A stretch of 64,000 nucleotides of DNA. Source: UBA3910 sp002391465 (GTDB taxonomy: Bacteria; Bacillota; Limnochordia; Darwinibacteriales; Darwinibacteriaceae). Within the stretch, counting starts at the first letter, position 1, and each line of letters begins with the position of its first letter. A model generated the notes under the pieces. That model worked only from the letters and a program-made list of their open reading frames with translations, was not told where the DNA came from and did not search any database. Position numbers and translations under genes: made by a program. Positions 40,807 to 49,188 of the stretch are shown here, piece by piece. Location of the stretch: positions 20,397-84,396 of the forward strand of contig JASGVS010000006.1 of NCBI GenBank assembly GCA_030054835.1, written 5' to 3'.

Positions 40807-41298
40807 ATGTTTAGATTTGTAACGAAGGAAGTATGGGTAGGCGGCCGCGTTATGCAGTTTAAAATGGTGGATCACCCCGGGGCTGCAGCAGCCTTGGTAG
40901 TGAAGGACGGCCGCGTGTTAATGGTGGAGCAGTACAGACCGGCTGCGGGACGGAACATGCTGGAACTGCCTGCTGGGACAATCGACTTAAACGAGTCGCC
41001 CCTGCACTGCGCCCAGAGGGAACTAAAAGAAGAAACAGGTTATACAGCAGAAGAGTGGGAGGAAATGGGGCACATTTATCCTACCCCCGGCTACACCAAC
41101 GAGATACTCCATCTCTTTTTCGCCAGCGGTTTGTCCAAAGGGGAGCAGGATCTACCTGCCGATGAAGGGGATATTCGGGTACGCTGGATTCCCCTGGAAG
41201 ATGTGGAGGAAATGATCGACAACGGTACTATCAACGATGCCAAGACGATCATCTCTCTCTTTAAGTACATCCGCCAGCAGCGGAAACTGCAGGGTTAA
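40807..41298 (+). CDS. NUDIX hydrolase, ADP-ribose pyrophosphatase-like
   Basis: The 163-residue protein has a full Nudix box, GTIDLNESPLHCAQRELKEETGY (GX5EX7REUXEEXGU; Glu ligands present), preceded by AALVVKDGRVLMVEQYRPAAGRNMLELPAG, the pattern of ADP-ribose pyrophosphatases of the NudF/YqkG group. The later GYTNEILHLFFA also fits. It hydrolyses ADP-ribose to AMP and ribose 5-phosphate. GAGGTGA precedes ATG 40807. Its end overlaps the convergent CDF gene by 4 nt. Confidence 0.9.
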   Translation: MFRFVTKEVWVGGRVMQFKMVDHPGAAAALVVKDGRVLMVEQYRPAAGRNMLELPAGTIDLNESPLHCAQRELKEETGYTAEEWEEMGHIYPTPGYTNEILHLFFASGLSKGEQDLPADEGDIRVRWIPLEDVEEMIDNGTINDAKTIISLFKYIRQQRKLQG

Positions 41299-42173
41299 TC
41301 GGACTCGGGAAAGTGATCGGGTTCAATGTGCATATCAACATGGCTGACTGAAGCGAATTCCTGCCTAATCCTTTCCTTGATTTTGTGAGAGAGGGCATGG
41401 CATTCCACCACAGTCAATTCGGGGGGCACGGTGATAGTAAAATGGACGTGGTGCTCCGCCCCGTATTTATGAACCTTAAGATCGGCTAAAGTGCACACTT
41501 CACTTACGCCGAGGATTATTTTCTCAATTTCGCCCACAGTTTCAGTATCCACTTGGGCATCCATCAGCTCGTCAATTACCACAAACACCATATTCCAGCC
41601 AACCTTGACGATGATGGCCGCGACCACAATGGCCATGAGGGGATCGAAGATGGGATAGCCCAGGCGGGCAGCGAATACACCAAGCACGGCGGCGACTGAG
41701 GACAGGGCATCGGAACGATGGTGCCAGGCATCGGCCTTGAGAGCCGGACTGTCCAGTTTGTCTGCCGTTTTTACTGTATAACGGTACATAATTTCTTTGC
41801 TCACAACACTGATAATCGAGATCCAGAGGGCACTTACGCCCGGGATGGTGTGATCCCCCAACCAGATCACCCTCACCGCTGAATAGGCGAAATTAAGGCC
41901 GATGAAGATCAGAGTGAGGGCAATAATCTTGGCTACGATCGTTTCAGCCCGGCTGTGGCCGTAGGGATGTTTTTCATCGGGCGGCTGCCGGGCTATGTAG
42001 AGGCCGAAAATAACGAGGATGGTGGAAAGGGAATCAGAGGCGGAATGGACTGCATCGGATAGAACGACCAAACTGCCCGTGGCCAGGCCAATTACTAGTT
42101 TGAGACCGGTCAGGATCAGATTACCTGCGAGCGTGACCCATGATACCCGGGCAGCTTGCTTGTTTCTGTCCAT
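41295..42173 (-). CDS. Cation diffusion facilitator (CDF) metal exporter
   Basis: The 292-residue protein has six membrane helices and CDF metal-site motifs: LSDAVHSASD in helix 2, HPYGHSRAE between helices 2 and 3, and ADAWHHRSDALSS in helix 5, then a C-terminal cytoplasmic metallochaperone-like domain (KVHKYGAEHHVHFTITV, HVDMHIEPD). It exports Zn2+, Fe2+, Mn2+ or a similar metal by proton antiport. ATG 42173 is preferred, 9 nt from GGGAG; GTG 42179 is too near. The ZIP importer nearby moves metals the other way. Confidence 0.93.
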   Translation of the reverse strand: MDRNKQAARVSWVTLAGNLILTGLKLVIGLATGSLVVLSDAVHSASDSLSTILVIFGLYIARQPPDEKHPYGHSRAETIVAKIIALTLIFIGLNFAYSAVRVIWLGDHTIPGVSALWISIISVVSKEIMYRYTVKTADKLDSPALKADAWHHRSDALSSVAAVLGVFAARLGYPIFDPLMAIVVAAIIVKVGWNMVFVVIDELMDAQVDTETVGEIEKIILGVSEVCTLADLKVHKYGAEHHVHFTITVPPELTVVECHALSHKIKERIRQEFASVSHVDMHIEPDHFPESD

Positions 42174-42213
42174 TTCCACTCGCTCCCTTCGTATTCTATC
42201 CAGTTTATTATAT

Positions 42214-42249
42214 ACTCCCCCTGCGGCAATAACCAGCTGCCGGGGGAGT
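42214..42249 (-). terminator. Hairpin after flagellin gene
   Basis: ACTCCCCC / GGGGGAGT outer stem with inner GGCA/TGCC pairing, 7 bp after the stop at 42256; an A/T-rich tail replaces the T-run. Confidence 0.6.
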
Positions 42250-42255
42250 TCCCTT

Positions 42256-43095
42256 TTAACTAGGCCAAAGCAGCTGTAGGATCATCTGCTGGGCCACATT
42301 AGCCTGGGCAACCATGGCTAAAGCCGCCTGCATACGGATTTGGGCTTGAACCATGTTCAAGACTTCCAGGGCAATATCTGCATCACGGATCCGCGATTCG
42401 GCTGCAGCCAGGTTTATAGCGGTGTTCTCCAGGTTATTGATGGTGTGTTCCAAACGCCTGGTTTTTGCGCCAATATACGCCCTTTGGGAAGCGGTCTTAT
42501 TGATGGCATCATCGAGGATCCCTATGGCCCGATCCGCATCTTCTTGACTTGAGACAGAGATGATATTCCCTTCTTCATCATACAAGTCCAAACCCCTGCC
42601 CGTCATATTTCCCAAGGAAATCTCTGTGTTTTGACCCGCATTGGCCCCGATCTGGATTATGAGGGGGTTTTCTTCATTACGCTCACCGTTTAGGAGGGGG
42701 ATAGTGTTGAAATTGGTGTTAGCGCCAATGTCATCAATCGCTTTAACCAGTTCGTTAAACTCGATCTGAAGGGCATCCCGCTCCTGTTGGGTTAGGGTAC
42801 CCGTGGCGGAATAAACGGCAATTTCCCGCAGGCGGTGTAAAACAGCATGGGTTTCCCCCAGGGCGCCGTCTGCAATATTCAGCAGGGAGATGGCATCCTG
42901 GGCATTACGGGAAGCCTGCTTTAGTCCGCGGATCTGGGCCCGCATCCTTTCAGAAATGGCAAGCCCAGACGGATCGTCAGCGGCGCGGTTAATCCTCAGG
43001 CCAGTACTGATCCGTTCCATGGCCCGGATAAAATCATTCTGCGCTGTATGAAATGAACGCACAGCCCTGAGGCCGGCGAGATAGAAATTGGCCAT
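42256..43095 (-). CDS. Flagellin-like protein
   Basis: The 279-residue protein keeps both flagellin D0/D1 ends: ISTGLRINRAADDPSGLAISERMRAQIRGLKQASRNAQDAISLLNIADGAL near the N-terminus, and RIRDADIALEVLNMVQAQIRMQAALAMVAQANVAQQMILQLL at the C-terminus. The central region is short (about 60 residues), giving a minimal flagellin. The first 20 residues (MANFYLAGLRAVRSFHTAQN) differ from the usual MxINxNIxALN start, and the C-terminal QANQxPQ is changed to QANVAQQ. No other flagellar gene is in the window. GGGAGAG precedes ATG 43095. Confidence 0.9.
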   Translation of the reverse strand: MANFYLAGLRAVRSFHTAQNDFIRAMERISTGLRINRAADDPSGLAISERMRAQIRGLKQASRNAQDAISLLNIADGALGETHAVLHRLREIAVYSATGTLTQQERDALQIEFNELVKAIDDIGANTNFNTIPLLNGERNEENPLIIQIGANAGQNTEISLGNMTGRGLDLYDEEGNIISVSSQEDADRAIGILDDAINKTASQRAYIGAKTRRLEHTINNLENTAINLAAAESRIRDADIALEVLNMVQAQIRMQAALAMVAQANVAQQMILQLLWPS

Positions 43096-43140
43096 TACAT
43101 TCTCTCCCTCTAATCTTATATCGGCAAGGGAGGAGAGGTA

Positions 43141-43875
43141 CTAAATGAGATACGGGATAATTATCCCCACCATAACGCCTATGAACGCACCCAAACTGGA
43201 TAGACCAGCGGAGTGAAGCCGCTGTGCTTCGGGCAGCAGTTCCCGCAGTACGAGATAGAGCATTGCACCTCCGGCGAAACCCAAGGCCGAAGCAAGTGCT
43301 CCAGGTGAGAGATTTCCAAACAAAGCCCCCAATAGTGCTCCAAGCCCAGTGGGCAGCCCGGCGATAATCGTCCAGACAAGTACTCGGAGCCTGTTCTTGC
43401 CCGCTCCCCGCAGCGGTGCTGCCATGGCCATCCCCTCCGGGATATCATGCAGCGCAAGGGCAAGGGTGAGGGAGAGGCCAAGTTTTTCGCCAGAGGCGTA
43501 ACCGGCCCCAATGGCTATTCCTTCTGGCACATTGTGAAAAGCGATGCCCAAGCCAATTAGAATACCGGTGCGCAGCAGACGCCTTTCGCCCGTACCTCCT
43601 GTTCCCTGGGGTAACAAACGGGCTGCAGCAGCCAAAGCCAATCCGCCTGCAATAAGCCCAAAAATGGTTAGACTGATTGATCCCGATTCAAGCGCTTCGG
43701 GGAGGAGTTCTTGGAAAATAACCGCCAACATCACCCCGGCGGAGAAGGAGAGAAAGAAGCAAAGCAACCTCCGGCGGGGGCGACCCAAAATGGCCACAAA
43801 AACACCCCCTAAGCCGGTACCTAGAGTACCGGCTAAAGTCCCTGCTAGAACCGCTTTGCCAAAGAAACTTATCAC
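43141..43875 (-). CDS. ZIP-family metal transporter
   Basis: The 244-residue protein has about eight helices with the ZIP metal-binding signatures HNVPEGIAIGAGYA in helix 4 and HDIPEGMAMAAP in helix 5. It imports divalent metals such as zinc or iron. I start it at GTG 43875, 8 nt after AGGA; the longer frame (to 43932) adds residues without a ribosome site and would overlap the neighbouring promoter. It is divergent from the potABCD regulator, and the intervening 133 bp hold that regulator's promoter. Confidence 0.92.
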   Translation of the reverse strand: MISFFGKAVLAGTLAGTLGTGLGGVFVAILGRPRRRLLCFFLSFSAGVMLAVIFQELLPEALESGSISLTIFGLIAGGLALAAAARLLPQGTGGTGERRLLRTGILIGLGIAFHNVPEGIAIGAGYASGEKLGLSLTLALALHDIPEGMAMAAPLRGAGKNRLRVLVWTIIAGLPTGLGALLGALFGNLSPGALASALGFAGGAMLYLVLRELLPEAQRLHSAGLSSLGAFIGVMVGIIIPYLI

Positions 43876-43913
43876 AGCCCATTTCCTTTCTAAAAAAAGT
43901 AGTGCAAAAAGTA

Positions 43914-43942
43914 TTGACATTGGAATAGTCACCCGTTACAAT
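43914..43942 (+). promoter_or_regulatory. Near-consensus SigA promoter of regulator/pot operon
   Basis: TTGACA at 43914-43919, 17-bp spacer, TACAAT at 43937-43942. Confidence 0.85.
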
Positions 43943-43948
43943 ACACTT

Positions 43949-43976
43949 GTTTAGTAGTTCTAAACCCTCGGTTTAG
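43949..43976 (+). promoter_or_regulatory. Triple half-site operator of the pot regulator
   Basis: GTTTAG (43949-43954), CTAAAC (43960-43965) and GTTTAG (43971-43976) alternate in orientation with exactly 5 bp between each, starting 6 bp after the -10. A dimeric XRE-cupin repressor bound here would block transcription. Confidence 0.6.
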
Positions 43977-44008
43977 TAACATGAAACAGTTGGGAGAGGG
44001 AAAGTGCA

Positions 44009-44548
44009 ATGAAGATCGGTGAAAAGATCAAGCGCCTGCGCATGCAGCACAATCTAACCCAAGAGGAGCTGGCAGACCGCTGTGAGCTGTCTAAGGGGTT
44101 CATTTCCCAAGTGGAACGGGAACTCACATCGCCTTCCATTGCCACCCTCGTTGACATTTTAGAATCGCTTGGCACTAACCTGGCCGATTTCTTTAGCGAT
44201 GCGCCGCCCGAGAAAATCGTCTTTACTCAGGATGATGTGGCGGTTAAGAGTTATCCCAAGTTAAAGAGCGAAGTGGAATGGATTGTGCCCAGCGCCCAGA
44301 AAAACGCCATGGAGCCTATTTTGGTCCATTTGGAACCGGGAGGAAAAACCGACTTTGATCATCCCCATGACGGGGAGGAGTTTGGTTATGTTCTCAAAGG
44401 CCAAATCTTTCTGCACCTTGGCTCCAACAAGGCAAAGGTACGTAAAGGCGAGGCCTTTTATTTTGCCTCTAAAGCAGGCCACTACATTTCAAATGCAGGC
44501 AAGCGGCCTGCGACAGTTTTATGGGTTTCCACACCACCCAGTTTTTAG
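44009..44548 (+). CDS. XRE-cupin transcriptional regulator (PuuR-like)
   Basis: The 179-residue protein joins an N-terminal helix-turn-helix domain (KIKRLRMQHNLTQEELADRCELSKGFISQVERELTSPSIATLVDILESLG, residues 5-55) to a C-terminal cupin (PGGKTDFDHPHDGEEFGYVLKGQIFLHLGSNKAKVRKGEAFYFASKAGHYISNAG). This architecture is shared with PuuR and similar polyamine or amino-acid sensing regulators. It is followed by potABCD in the same direction, so it probably controls polyamine uptake in response to putrescine or spermidine, binding the operator in its own leader. Confidence 0.92.
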   Translation: MKIGEKIKRLRMQHNLTQEELADRCELSKGFISQVERELTSPSIATLVDILESLGTNLADFFSDAPPEKIVFTQDDVAVKSYPKLKSEVEWIVPSAQKNAMEPILVHLEPGGKTDFDHPHDGEEFGYVLKGQIFLHLGSNKAKVRKGEAFYFASKAGHYISNAGKRPATVLWVSTPPSF

Positions 44549-44568
44549 AGCGGAAAGGAGGAGCGGAA

Positions 44569-45618
44569 GTGTCCGAAAATATCGTACAGCTCCGGGGCGT
44601 TTCCAAGGTCTACGATGACACAGTTGCCCTGGCAGGAATCGATCTCGACATTAAAAGAAATGAATTTGTCACGCTTTTAGGCCCCAGCGGCTGCGGGAAA
44701 ACAACGATGCTGCGTTTGATCGGTGGTTTCGAGCAGCCTGATGCCGGGAGCATTTTGTTTGAGGGAAAAGACATTAACGGTGCCCCCCCCTATAAGCGGC
44801 GGGTGAATACCGTTTTCCAGCGCTACGCCCTCTTTTCGCACCTGGATGTGTTTGAAAACATCGCCTTTGGACTGCGTATCAAAAAGATGGATGAGGGTTC
44901 TATCCGCAGCAAAGTGGAGAAGATGCTGGCTTTGGTTAACCTGCAGGGTTTTGAAAACAGGGATATTGATTCCCTCAGCGGCGGCCAGCAACAGCGTGTG
45001 GCCATTGCCCGGGCGCTGGTGAACGAACCTGAGCTGCTTCTGCTCGATGAACCCCTCGCCGCTCTAGACCTAAAGCTTAGGAAAGAAATGCAGCATGAGC
45101 TGAAAAACATGCAGAAACAGCTGGGTATCACCTTTGTCTTTGTCACCCACGATCAGGAAGAGGCATTATCCATGTCAGATACGGTTGTGGTGATGCAGGA
45201 CGGGGAGATCCAGCAGATCGGTACCCCCGAGATGATTTACAACGAGCCGACCAACGCCTTTGTGGCCGACTTTATCGGTGAGAGTAATATTGTGGATGGT
45301 ATTATGCGCGCCGATTACTTAGTCGATTTCGGCGGCGCCCGCTTTGAGTGCGCAGATGCTGGCTTTGAAAAAGATGAACTGGTTGATGTGGTTATCCGCC
45401 CAGAGGACTTAGTGCTAGTTCCTCCGGAAGCGGGGAAAATCAAGGGTGTTGTACGGTCCGTAACGTTCTTGGGCGTCCATTACGAGATGTTCATTGATGC
45501 CCCGGATGGTACCTCCTGGTTGGTACACAGCACACTAATGGCGCCTGTGGGAAGCGAGGTCGGCCTTGATCTTCAGCCCATGGACATCCACATCATGCGA
45601 AAGGTGGGCAGGCAATGA
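44569..45618 (+). CDS. potA: Spermidine/putrescine ABC transporter ATPase PotA
   Basis: The 349-residue ATPase has Walker A GPSGCGKTT (~38-46), a Q-loop (FQRYALFSHLDV), signature LSGGQQQRVAIARAL, Walker B LLLLDEPLAALD, H-loop VTHDQEEAL and a C-terminal TOBE domain (RPEDLVLVPPEAGKIKGVVRSVTFLG). It drives polyamine import. GTG 44569 has AAAGGAGG; the longer frame would start inside the regulator gene. Its stop overlaps potB by 4 nt (ATGA). Confidence 0.95.
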   Translation: MSENIVQLRGVSKVYDDTVALAGIDLDIKRNEFVTLLGPSGCGKTTMLRLIGGFEQPDAGSILFEGKDINGAPPYKRRVNTVFQRYALFSHLDVFENIAFGLRIKKMDEGSIRSKVEKMLALVNLQGFENRDIDSLSGGQQQRVAIARALVNEPELLLLDEPLAALDLKLRKEMQHELKNMQKQLGITFVFVTHDQEEALSMSDTVVVMQDGEIQQIGTPEMIYNEPTNAFVADFIGESNIVDGIMRADYLVDFGGARFECADAGFEKDELVDVVIRPEDLVLVPPEAGKIKGVVRSVTFLGVHYEMFIDAPDGTSWLVHSTLMAPVGSEVGLDLQPMDIHIMRKVGRQ

Positions 45619-46439
45619 AGCGGTCCTTTACGCTGGCACCCTATCTGGTCTGGATGGCTATCTTTATCGTGGTACCCATGTTCTTGGTTGTCTATTACGC
45701 CTTCACAGTTACCACTCCAGAGGGCGCTTCTTTCAGCCTAGCTAACTTTAGCCGCTTTTTTGAGCCTATTTACCTGCGCGTTTTATGGCGTTCGTTATAT
45801 ATGGCTCTGCTCAGTACGGCAGTCTGCCTTGTATTGGGTTATCCTGCCGCTTTGATTATGGTGGGTAATGCCTTTGAACGGAAGCACGTTTTATTGCTCC
45901 TTTTCGTGGTGCCCATGTGGATGAACTTCCTGCTGCGCACCTATGCTTGGCTCACTATTCTGGAGCGAAACGGTTTTCTCAACTTTCTGTTGGGCAAGCT
46001 CAATCTGCCCACGCTGAACATTCTTTACACGAATTCAGCAGTCATCCTAGGTATGGTCTACAACTTCCTGCCCTTTATGGTGCTGCCCATCTACTCAGTG
46101 CTGAGGAAAATCGACCCCGGTGTGATCGAGGCTGCCGCCGACTTGGGGGCCAATCCCTTCCGTGTTTTCACTAAGGTGATTCTACCCTTGAGCCTACCTG
46201 GGGTTGTCTCCGGCATTACAATGGTGTTTATGCCGGCTTTAACCACCTTTGTTATCTCTCGCCTGTTGGGAGGAGGCCAGTTCACCCTAATCGGCAACTT
46301 GATCGAACAGCAGTTTTTAGTGGTGGGCGACTGGGGCTTCGGTTCAGCCATTTCGGTCGTGATGATAATCCTTATTCTCTTGAGCATGGCAATTATGTCC
46401 TTTTTTGAAGGGGAAGGCAGGGAGGCGACGTTATGGTAA
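45615..46439 (+). CDS. potB: Spermidine/putrescine permease PotB
   Basis: The 274-residue protein has six helices and the inner-membrane EAA loop (IEAAADLGANPFRVFTKVILPLSLPGVVSG) that docks on PotA. The pattern YLVWMAIFIVVPMFLVVYYAF at the start and LLRTYAWLTILERNGFLN is standard for PotB. It overlaps potA and potC, so the operon is tightly coupled. Confidence 0.94.
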   Translation: MKRSFTLAPYLVWMAIFIVVPMFLVVYYAFTVTTPEGASFSLANFSRFFEPIYLRVLWRSLYMALLSTAVCLVLGYPAALIMVGNAFERKHVLLLLFVVPMWMNFLLRTYAWLTILERNGFLNFLLGKLNLPTLNILYTNSAVILGMVYNFLPFMVLPIYSVLRKIDPGVIEAAADLGANPFRVFTKVILPLSLPGVVSGITMVFMPALTTFVISRLLGGGQFTLIGNLIEQQFLVVGDWGFGSAISVVMIILILLSMAIMSFFEGEGREATLW

Positions 46440-47227
46440 GGTTTTTGAAGCGCTCCTATATCTATCTCATTTTCGCCTTTCTCTATCTGCCCATCGCGGT
46501 TTTGATGGTCTATTCGTTTAACGCGTCCCGCTCCAGGGGAGTGTGGGGAGGCTTTACGCTTGATTGGTACGTGGAGCTGTTTCGGGATCGGGCGATTATG
46601 AGTTCGCTCTATTCAACGCTGATCATCGGTATTAGTTCGGCAGTGATCGCTACCATTATCGGTACGCTGGCGGCCATGGGCATCCACAACTCCCGGGGTT
46701 GGCAGAAAAGGCTGGTTATGAATGTCACCTATCTCCCGGTACTCAATCCGGAAATCGTAACGGCCATCTCATTGATGATTCTCTTTGTTTTCGCCAAGAT
46801 CCGCCTGGGGTATGTGACCCTGCTTTTGGCCCATATCACCTTCAACATTCCCTATGTGATTTTGTCCGTGCTGCCCAAACTGCGCCAGCTGAACAAGCAT
46901 CTCTACGAAGCGGCGCTAGATTTGGGGGCCACACCGGCCCAGGCACTGTGGAAAGTGATTTTGCCGGAGATTATGCCCGGGATTGTTACAGGCTTTTTGC
47001 TGGCCTTTACCTTGTCCATTGATGATTTTGTCATCAGTTTCTTTACCACCGGTTCGGGCGTTTCTACCCTGTCCATTACCATTTACTCCATGTCCAGGCA
47101 GGGTATTCGACCCACAATCAACGCCCTATCGACCGTAATGTTTACTTTTGTCTTGGTGTTGCTGGTTATTGTCAATGTGCGGCAGGCACGGGAACAAAAG
47201 AAAGGGAGGAATGGTAGAAATGGTTAA
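46433..47227 (+). CDS. potC: Spermidine/putrescine permease PotC
   Basis: The 264-residue six-helix permease has YLPIAVLMVYSFNASR, the EAA loop YEAALDLGATPAQALWKVILPEIMPGIVTGFLLAFTLSIDDFVISFF and a typical PotC ending. It pairs with PotB in the membrane. The start ATG 46433 overlaps potB by 7 nt; its end overlaps the potD start by 8 nt. Confidence 0.94.
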   Translation: MVRFLKRSYIYLIFAFLYLPIAVLMVYSFNASRSRGVWGGFTLDWYVELFRDRAIMSSLYSTLIIGISSAVIATIIGTLAAMGIHNSRGWQKRLVMNVTYLPVLNPEIVTAISLMILFVFAKIRLGYVTLLLAHITFNIPYVILSVLPKLRQLNKHLYEAALDLGATPAQALWKVILPEIMPGIVTGFLLAFTLSIDDFVISFFTTGSGVSTLSITIYSMSRQGIRPTINALSTVMFTFVLVLLVIVNVRQAREQKKGRNGRNG

Positions 47228-48263
47228 AAGAGGCAGGTTAGCCCTTACGCTGCTGGTTATGGTGGCGATCACTTTACTCCTTAGCGGCTGTGGCAAAAAA
47301 CAGCCCACCCTGTATGTGTACAACTGGGGCGATTACATCGATATGTCCATTCTGGACGAGTTTGAAAAAGAAACGGGTATTAGGGTTGTCTATGACACTT
47401 ATGCTACCAACGAAGACATGTATGTGAAGATCAAGTCCGGTGGCGGCAAGTACGATGTGATCTTTCCATCTGACTACATGCTGACCAGAATGCGGGAAGA
47501 GGGAATGCTGGAGAAGATCGATCTTAACAAGATCCCAAACCATAAAAACATTGAAGAACGCTTTCTCCATCCCGAATATGATCCGAATAACGAATACTCC
47601 CTGCCCTACAAATGGGGCACCCTAGGGATTTTGTACAACACCAAAATGGTGGATGAGGAAGTGGACAGCTGGGGTATCCTCTGGGACCCTAAATATACCA
47701 AAAACATCCTCATGCTGGACAGCCAGCGGGACTCTATCGGAGCTGCCCTTTTGTACCTTGGCTACAGTATCAACACCCTCGATCCGGGTGAACTGGCTGA
47801 AGCGGGAGAGCTGCTCAAACAGCAGAAGCCCCTAGTGCTAGCCTACGTTGTGGACGAAGGCAAGGATAAGATGGCCGCTGGAGAAGCAGCCCTGGCACTA
47901 GTCTGGTCCGGCGAAGCTACCTATGCCCGCGAAGAGAACGCTGATCTGGAGTACGCCATTCCTCGGGAAGGCACAAACATTTGGTTTGATGTTATGGCTA
48001 TTCCCAAGGGAGCGCAGAATATAGAAGGAGCCCATTTGTTCATGGACTTTTTGAACCGGCCCGATATTGCCTTCCGCAATGCCGATTTCACCGGTTATGC
48101 CACGCCTAACGCGGCGGCCCGAGCCATGCTGGATCCGGAAATCAGTGGGGATCGCTCCATCTATCCAGAGGATGAAGACCTGGTCAACGCGGAAGTGTTC
48201 GTCAATTTGGGCCAAACGTTGAGGGAATACGACCGCATTTGGACTGAAGTTAAAGCCCATTAG
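47220..48263 (+). CDS. potD: Spermidine/putrescine-binding lipoprotein PotD
   Basis: The 347-residue protein has a lipoprotein signal (LLLSGCGKK, lipid Cys near residue 22) and the PotD fold: LYVYNWGDYIDMSILDEFEKETGIRVVYDTYATNEDMYVKIKSGGGKYDVIFPSDYM, PYKWGTLGILYNTKMV, ALVWSGEATYA and IWFDVMAIPKGA. The conserved Trp, Tyr and acidic residues for polyamine binding are present. ATG 47220 is 10 nt after GGGAGG; ATG 47211 is too close. A terminator follows, closing the operon. Confidence 0.95.
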   Translation: MVKRGRLALTLLVMVAITLLLSGCGKKQPTLYVYNWGDYIDMSILDEFEKETGIRVVYDTYATNEDMYVKIKSGGGKYDVIFPSDYMLTRMREEGMLEKIDLNKIPNHKNIEERFLHPEYDPNNEYSLPYKWGTLGILYNTKMVDEEVDSWGILWDPKYTKNILMLDSQRDSIGAALLYLGYSINTLDPGELAEAGELLKQQKPLVLAYVVDEGKDKMAAGEAALALVWSGEATYAREENADLEYAIPREGTNIWFDVMAIPKGAQNIEGAHLFMDFLNRPDIAFRNADFTGYATPNAAARAMLDPEISGDRSIYPEDEDLVNAEVFVNLGQTLREYDRIWTEVKAH

Positions 48264-48281
48264 GCAAAACGTAGAAATTTA

Positions 48282-48326
48282 GGGACGTCTGTGCAGGTAA
48301 AACTGTGCAGCCGTCCCTTTTGTTTT
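48282..48326 (+). terminator. Terminator of pot operon
   Basis: GGGACG / CGTCCC stem with partly paired CTGTGCAG arms, followed by TTTTGTTTT. Confidence 0.85.
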
Positions 48327-48425
48327 GCTCAATACGTGATATGATAAATATAAGTAGTACACTAAGTAATTGTCGTTTGAGTTTCTCCCACGAGGATGAA
48401 ACCCGGCGATGAAAGGAGGCTTATC

Positions 48426-49037
48426 ATGACGGTAAAACTAGCCGTTATTTACTATAGCTCCACAGGCACCAACTATCAGCTGGCCCAGTGGGCCCGGGCT
48501 GCAGGGGAAGAAGTGGGGGCAGAAGTGCGGGTACTGAAGGTTCACGAATTGGCACCCCGGGAGGCCATCGATACCAATCCCCTTTGGAAGCGTCACGCGA
48601 CCGAAACGCGGGATGTGCCGGAAGCAAACCTCTCCGATCTGGAGTGGGCAGACGCAGTAATCTTTAGTGCGCCCAGCCGCTACGGTCAAATGCCATCCCA
48701 GCTCAAGCAGTTCCTGGACACAACGGGAGGTTTGTGGTCCCAAGGCAAACTGGCCAACAAGGTGGTAAGTGCCATGTCTTCTGGTGAAAGTGTGCACGGT
48801 GGGCAAGAGACAACCATTCTCTCCATCTACAGTACTGTCCACACCTGGGGAGGGATTGTTGCAGCGCCGGGTTTACACCATCCGGCCCTCGCTGCTGTGG
48901 GGAACCCCTACGGTGTGAGTGTCACGGTGAGTGAATCAAATAGCTTTGCCCCTGAGGTGGAAGAAGCGGTAAAGCATCAGGCTAAGCGCACAGTGCTTCT
49001 GGCCAAGGGGATACAGCAGGCACTTAAGGAAATGTGA
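48426..49037 (+). CDS. wrbA: NAD(P)H:quinone oxidoreductase, WrbA type
   Basis: The 203-residue flavodoxin-like protein has the FMN phosphate loop YYSSTGTNYQLAQ, the WrbA insert region (DLEWADAVIFSAPSRYGQMPSQLKQFLDTTGGLWSQGKLANKVVSAMSS), GGQETTILSIYSTVHTWGGIVAAPG and NPYGVS. It performs two-electron reduction of quinones. AAAGGAGG lies before ATG 48426, making the upstream in-frame ATG at 48396 unlikely. It has its own terminator. Confidence 0.94.
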   Translation: MTVKLAVIYYSSTGTNYQLAQWARAAGEEVGAEVRVLKVHELAPREAIDTNPLWKRHATETRDVPEANLSDLEWADAVIFSAPSRYGQMPSQLKQFLDTTGGLWSQGKLANKVVSAMSSGESVHGGQETTILSIYSTVHTWGGIVAAPGLHHPALAAVGNPYGVSVTVSESNSFAPEVEEAVKHQAKRTVLLAKGIQQALKEM

Positions 49038-49051
49038 GATGAAGAGGTGGA

Positions 49052-49085
49052 GAGCGGCTGCTGAAGCCGCTCTTCATCTTTTTGG
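49052..49085 (+). terminator. Terminator after wrbA
   Basis: GAGCGGC / GCCGCTC stem followed by TTCATCTTTTT. Confidence 0.8.
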
Positions 49086-49188
49086 AGATTTTTTACTTGG
49101 AATATGAAATACGCGCTAGAGAGACAGCCGCGAAAGCAGGCAGGGAGCTGAAGCATATATATATTCCTTAGAAAGGAGGTTAAGGTCT

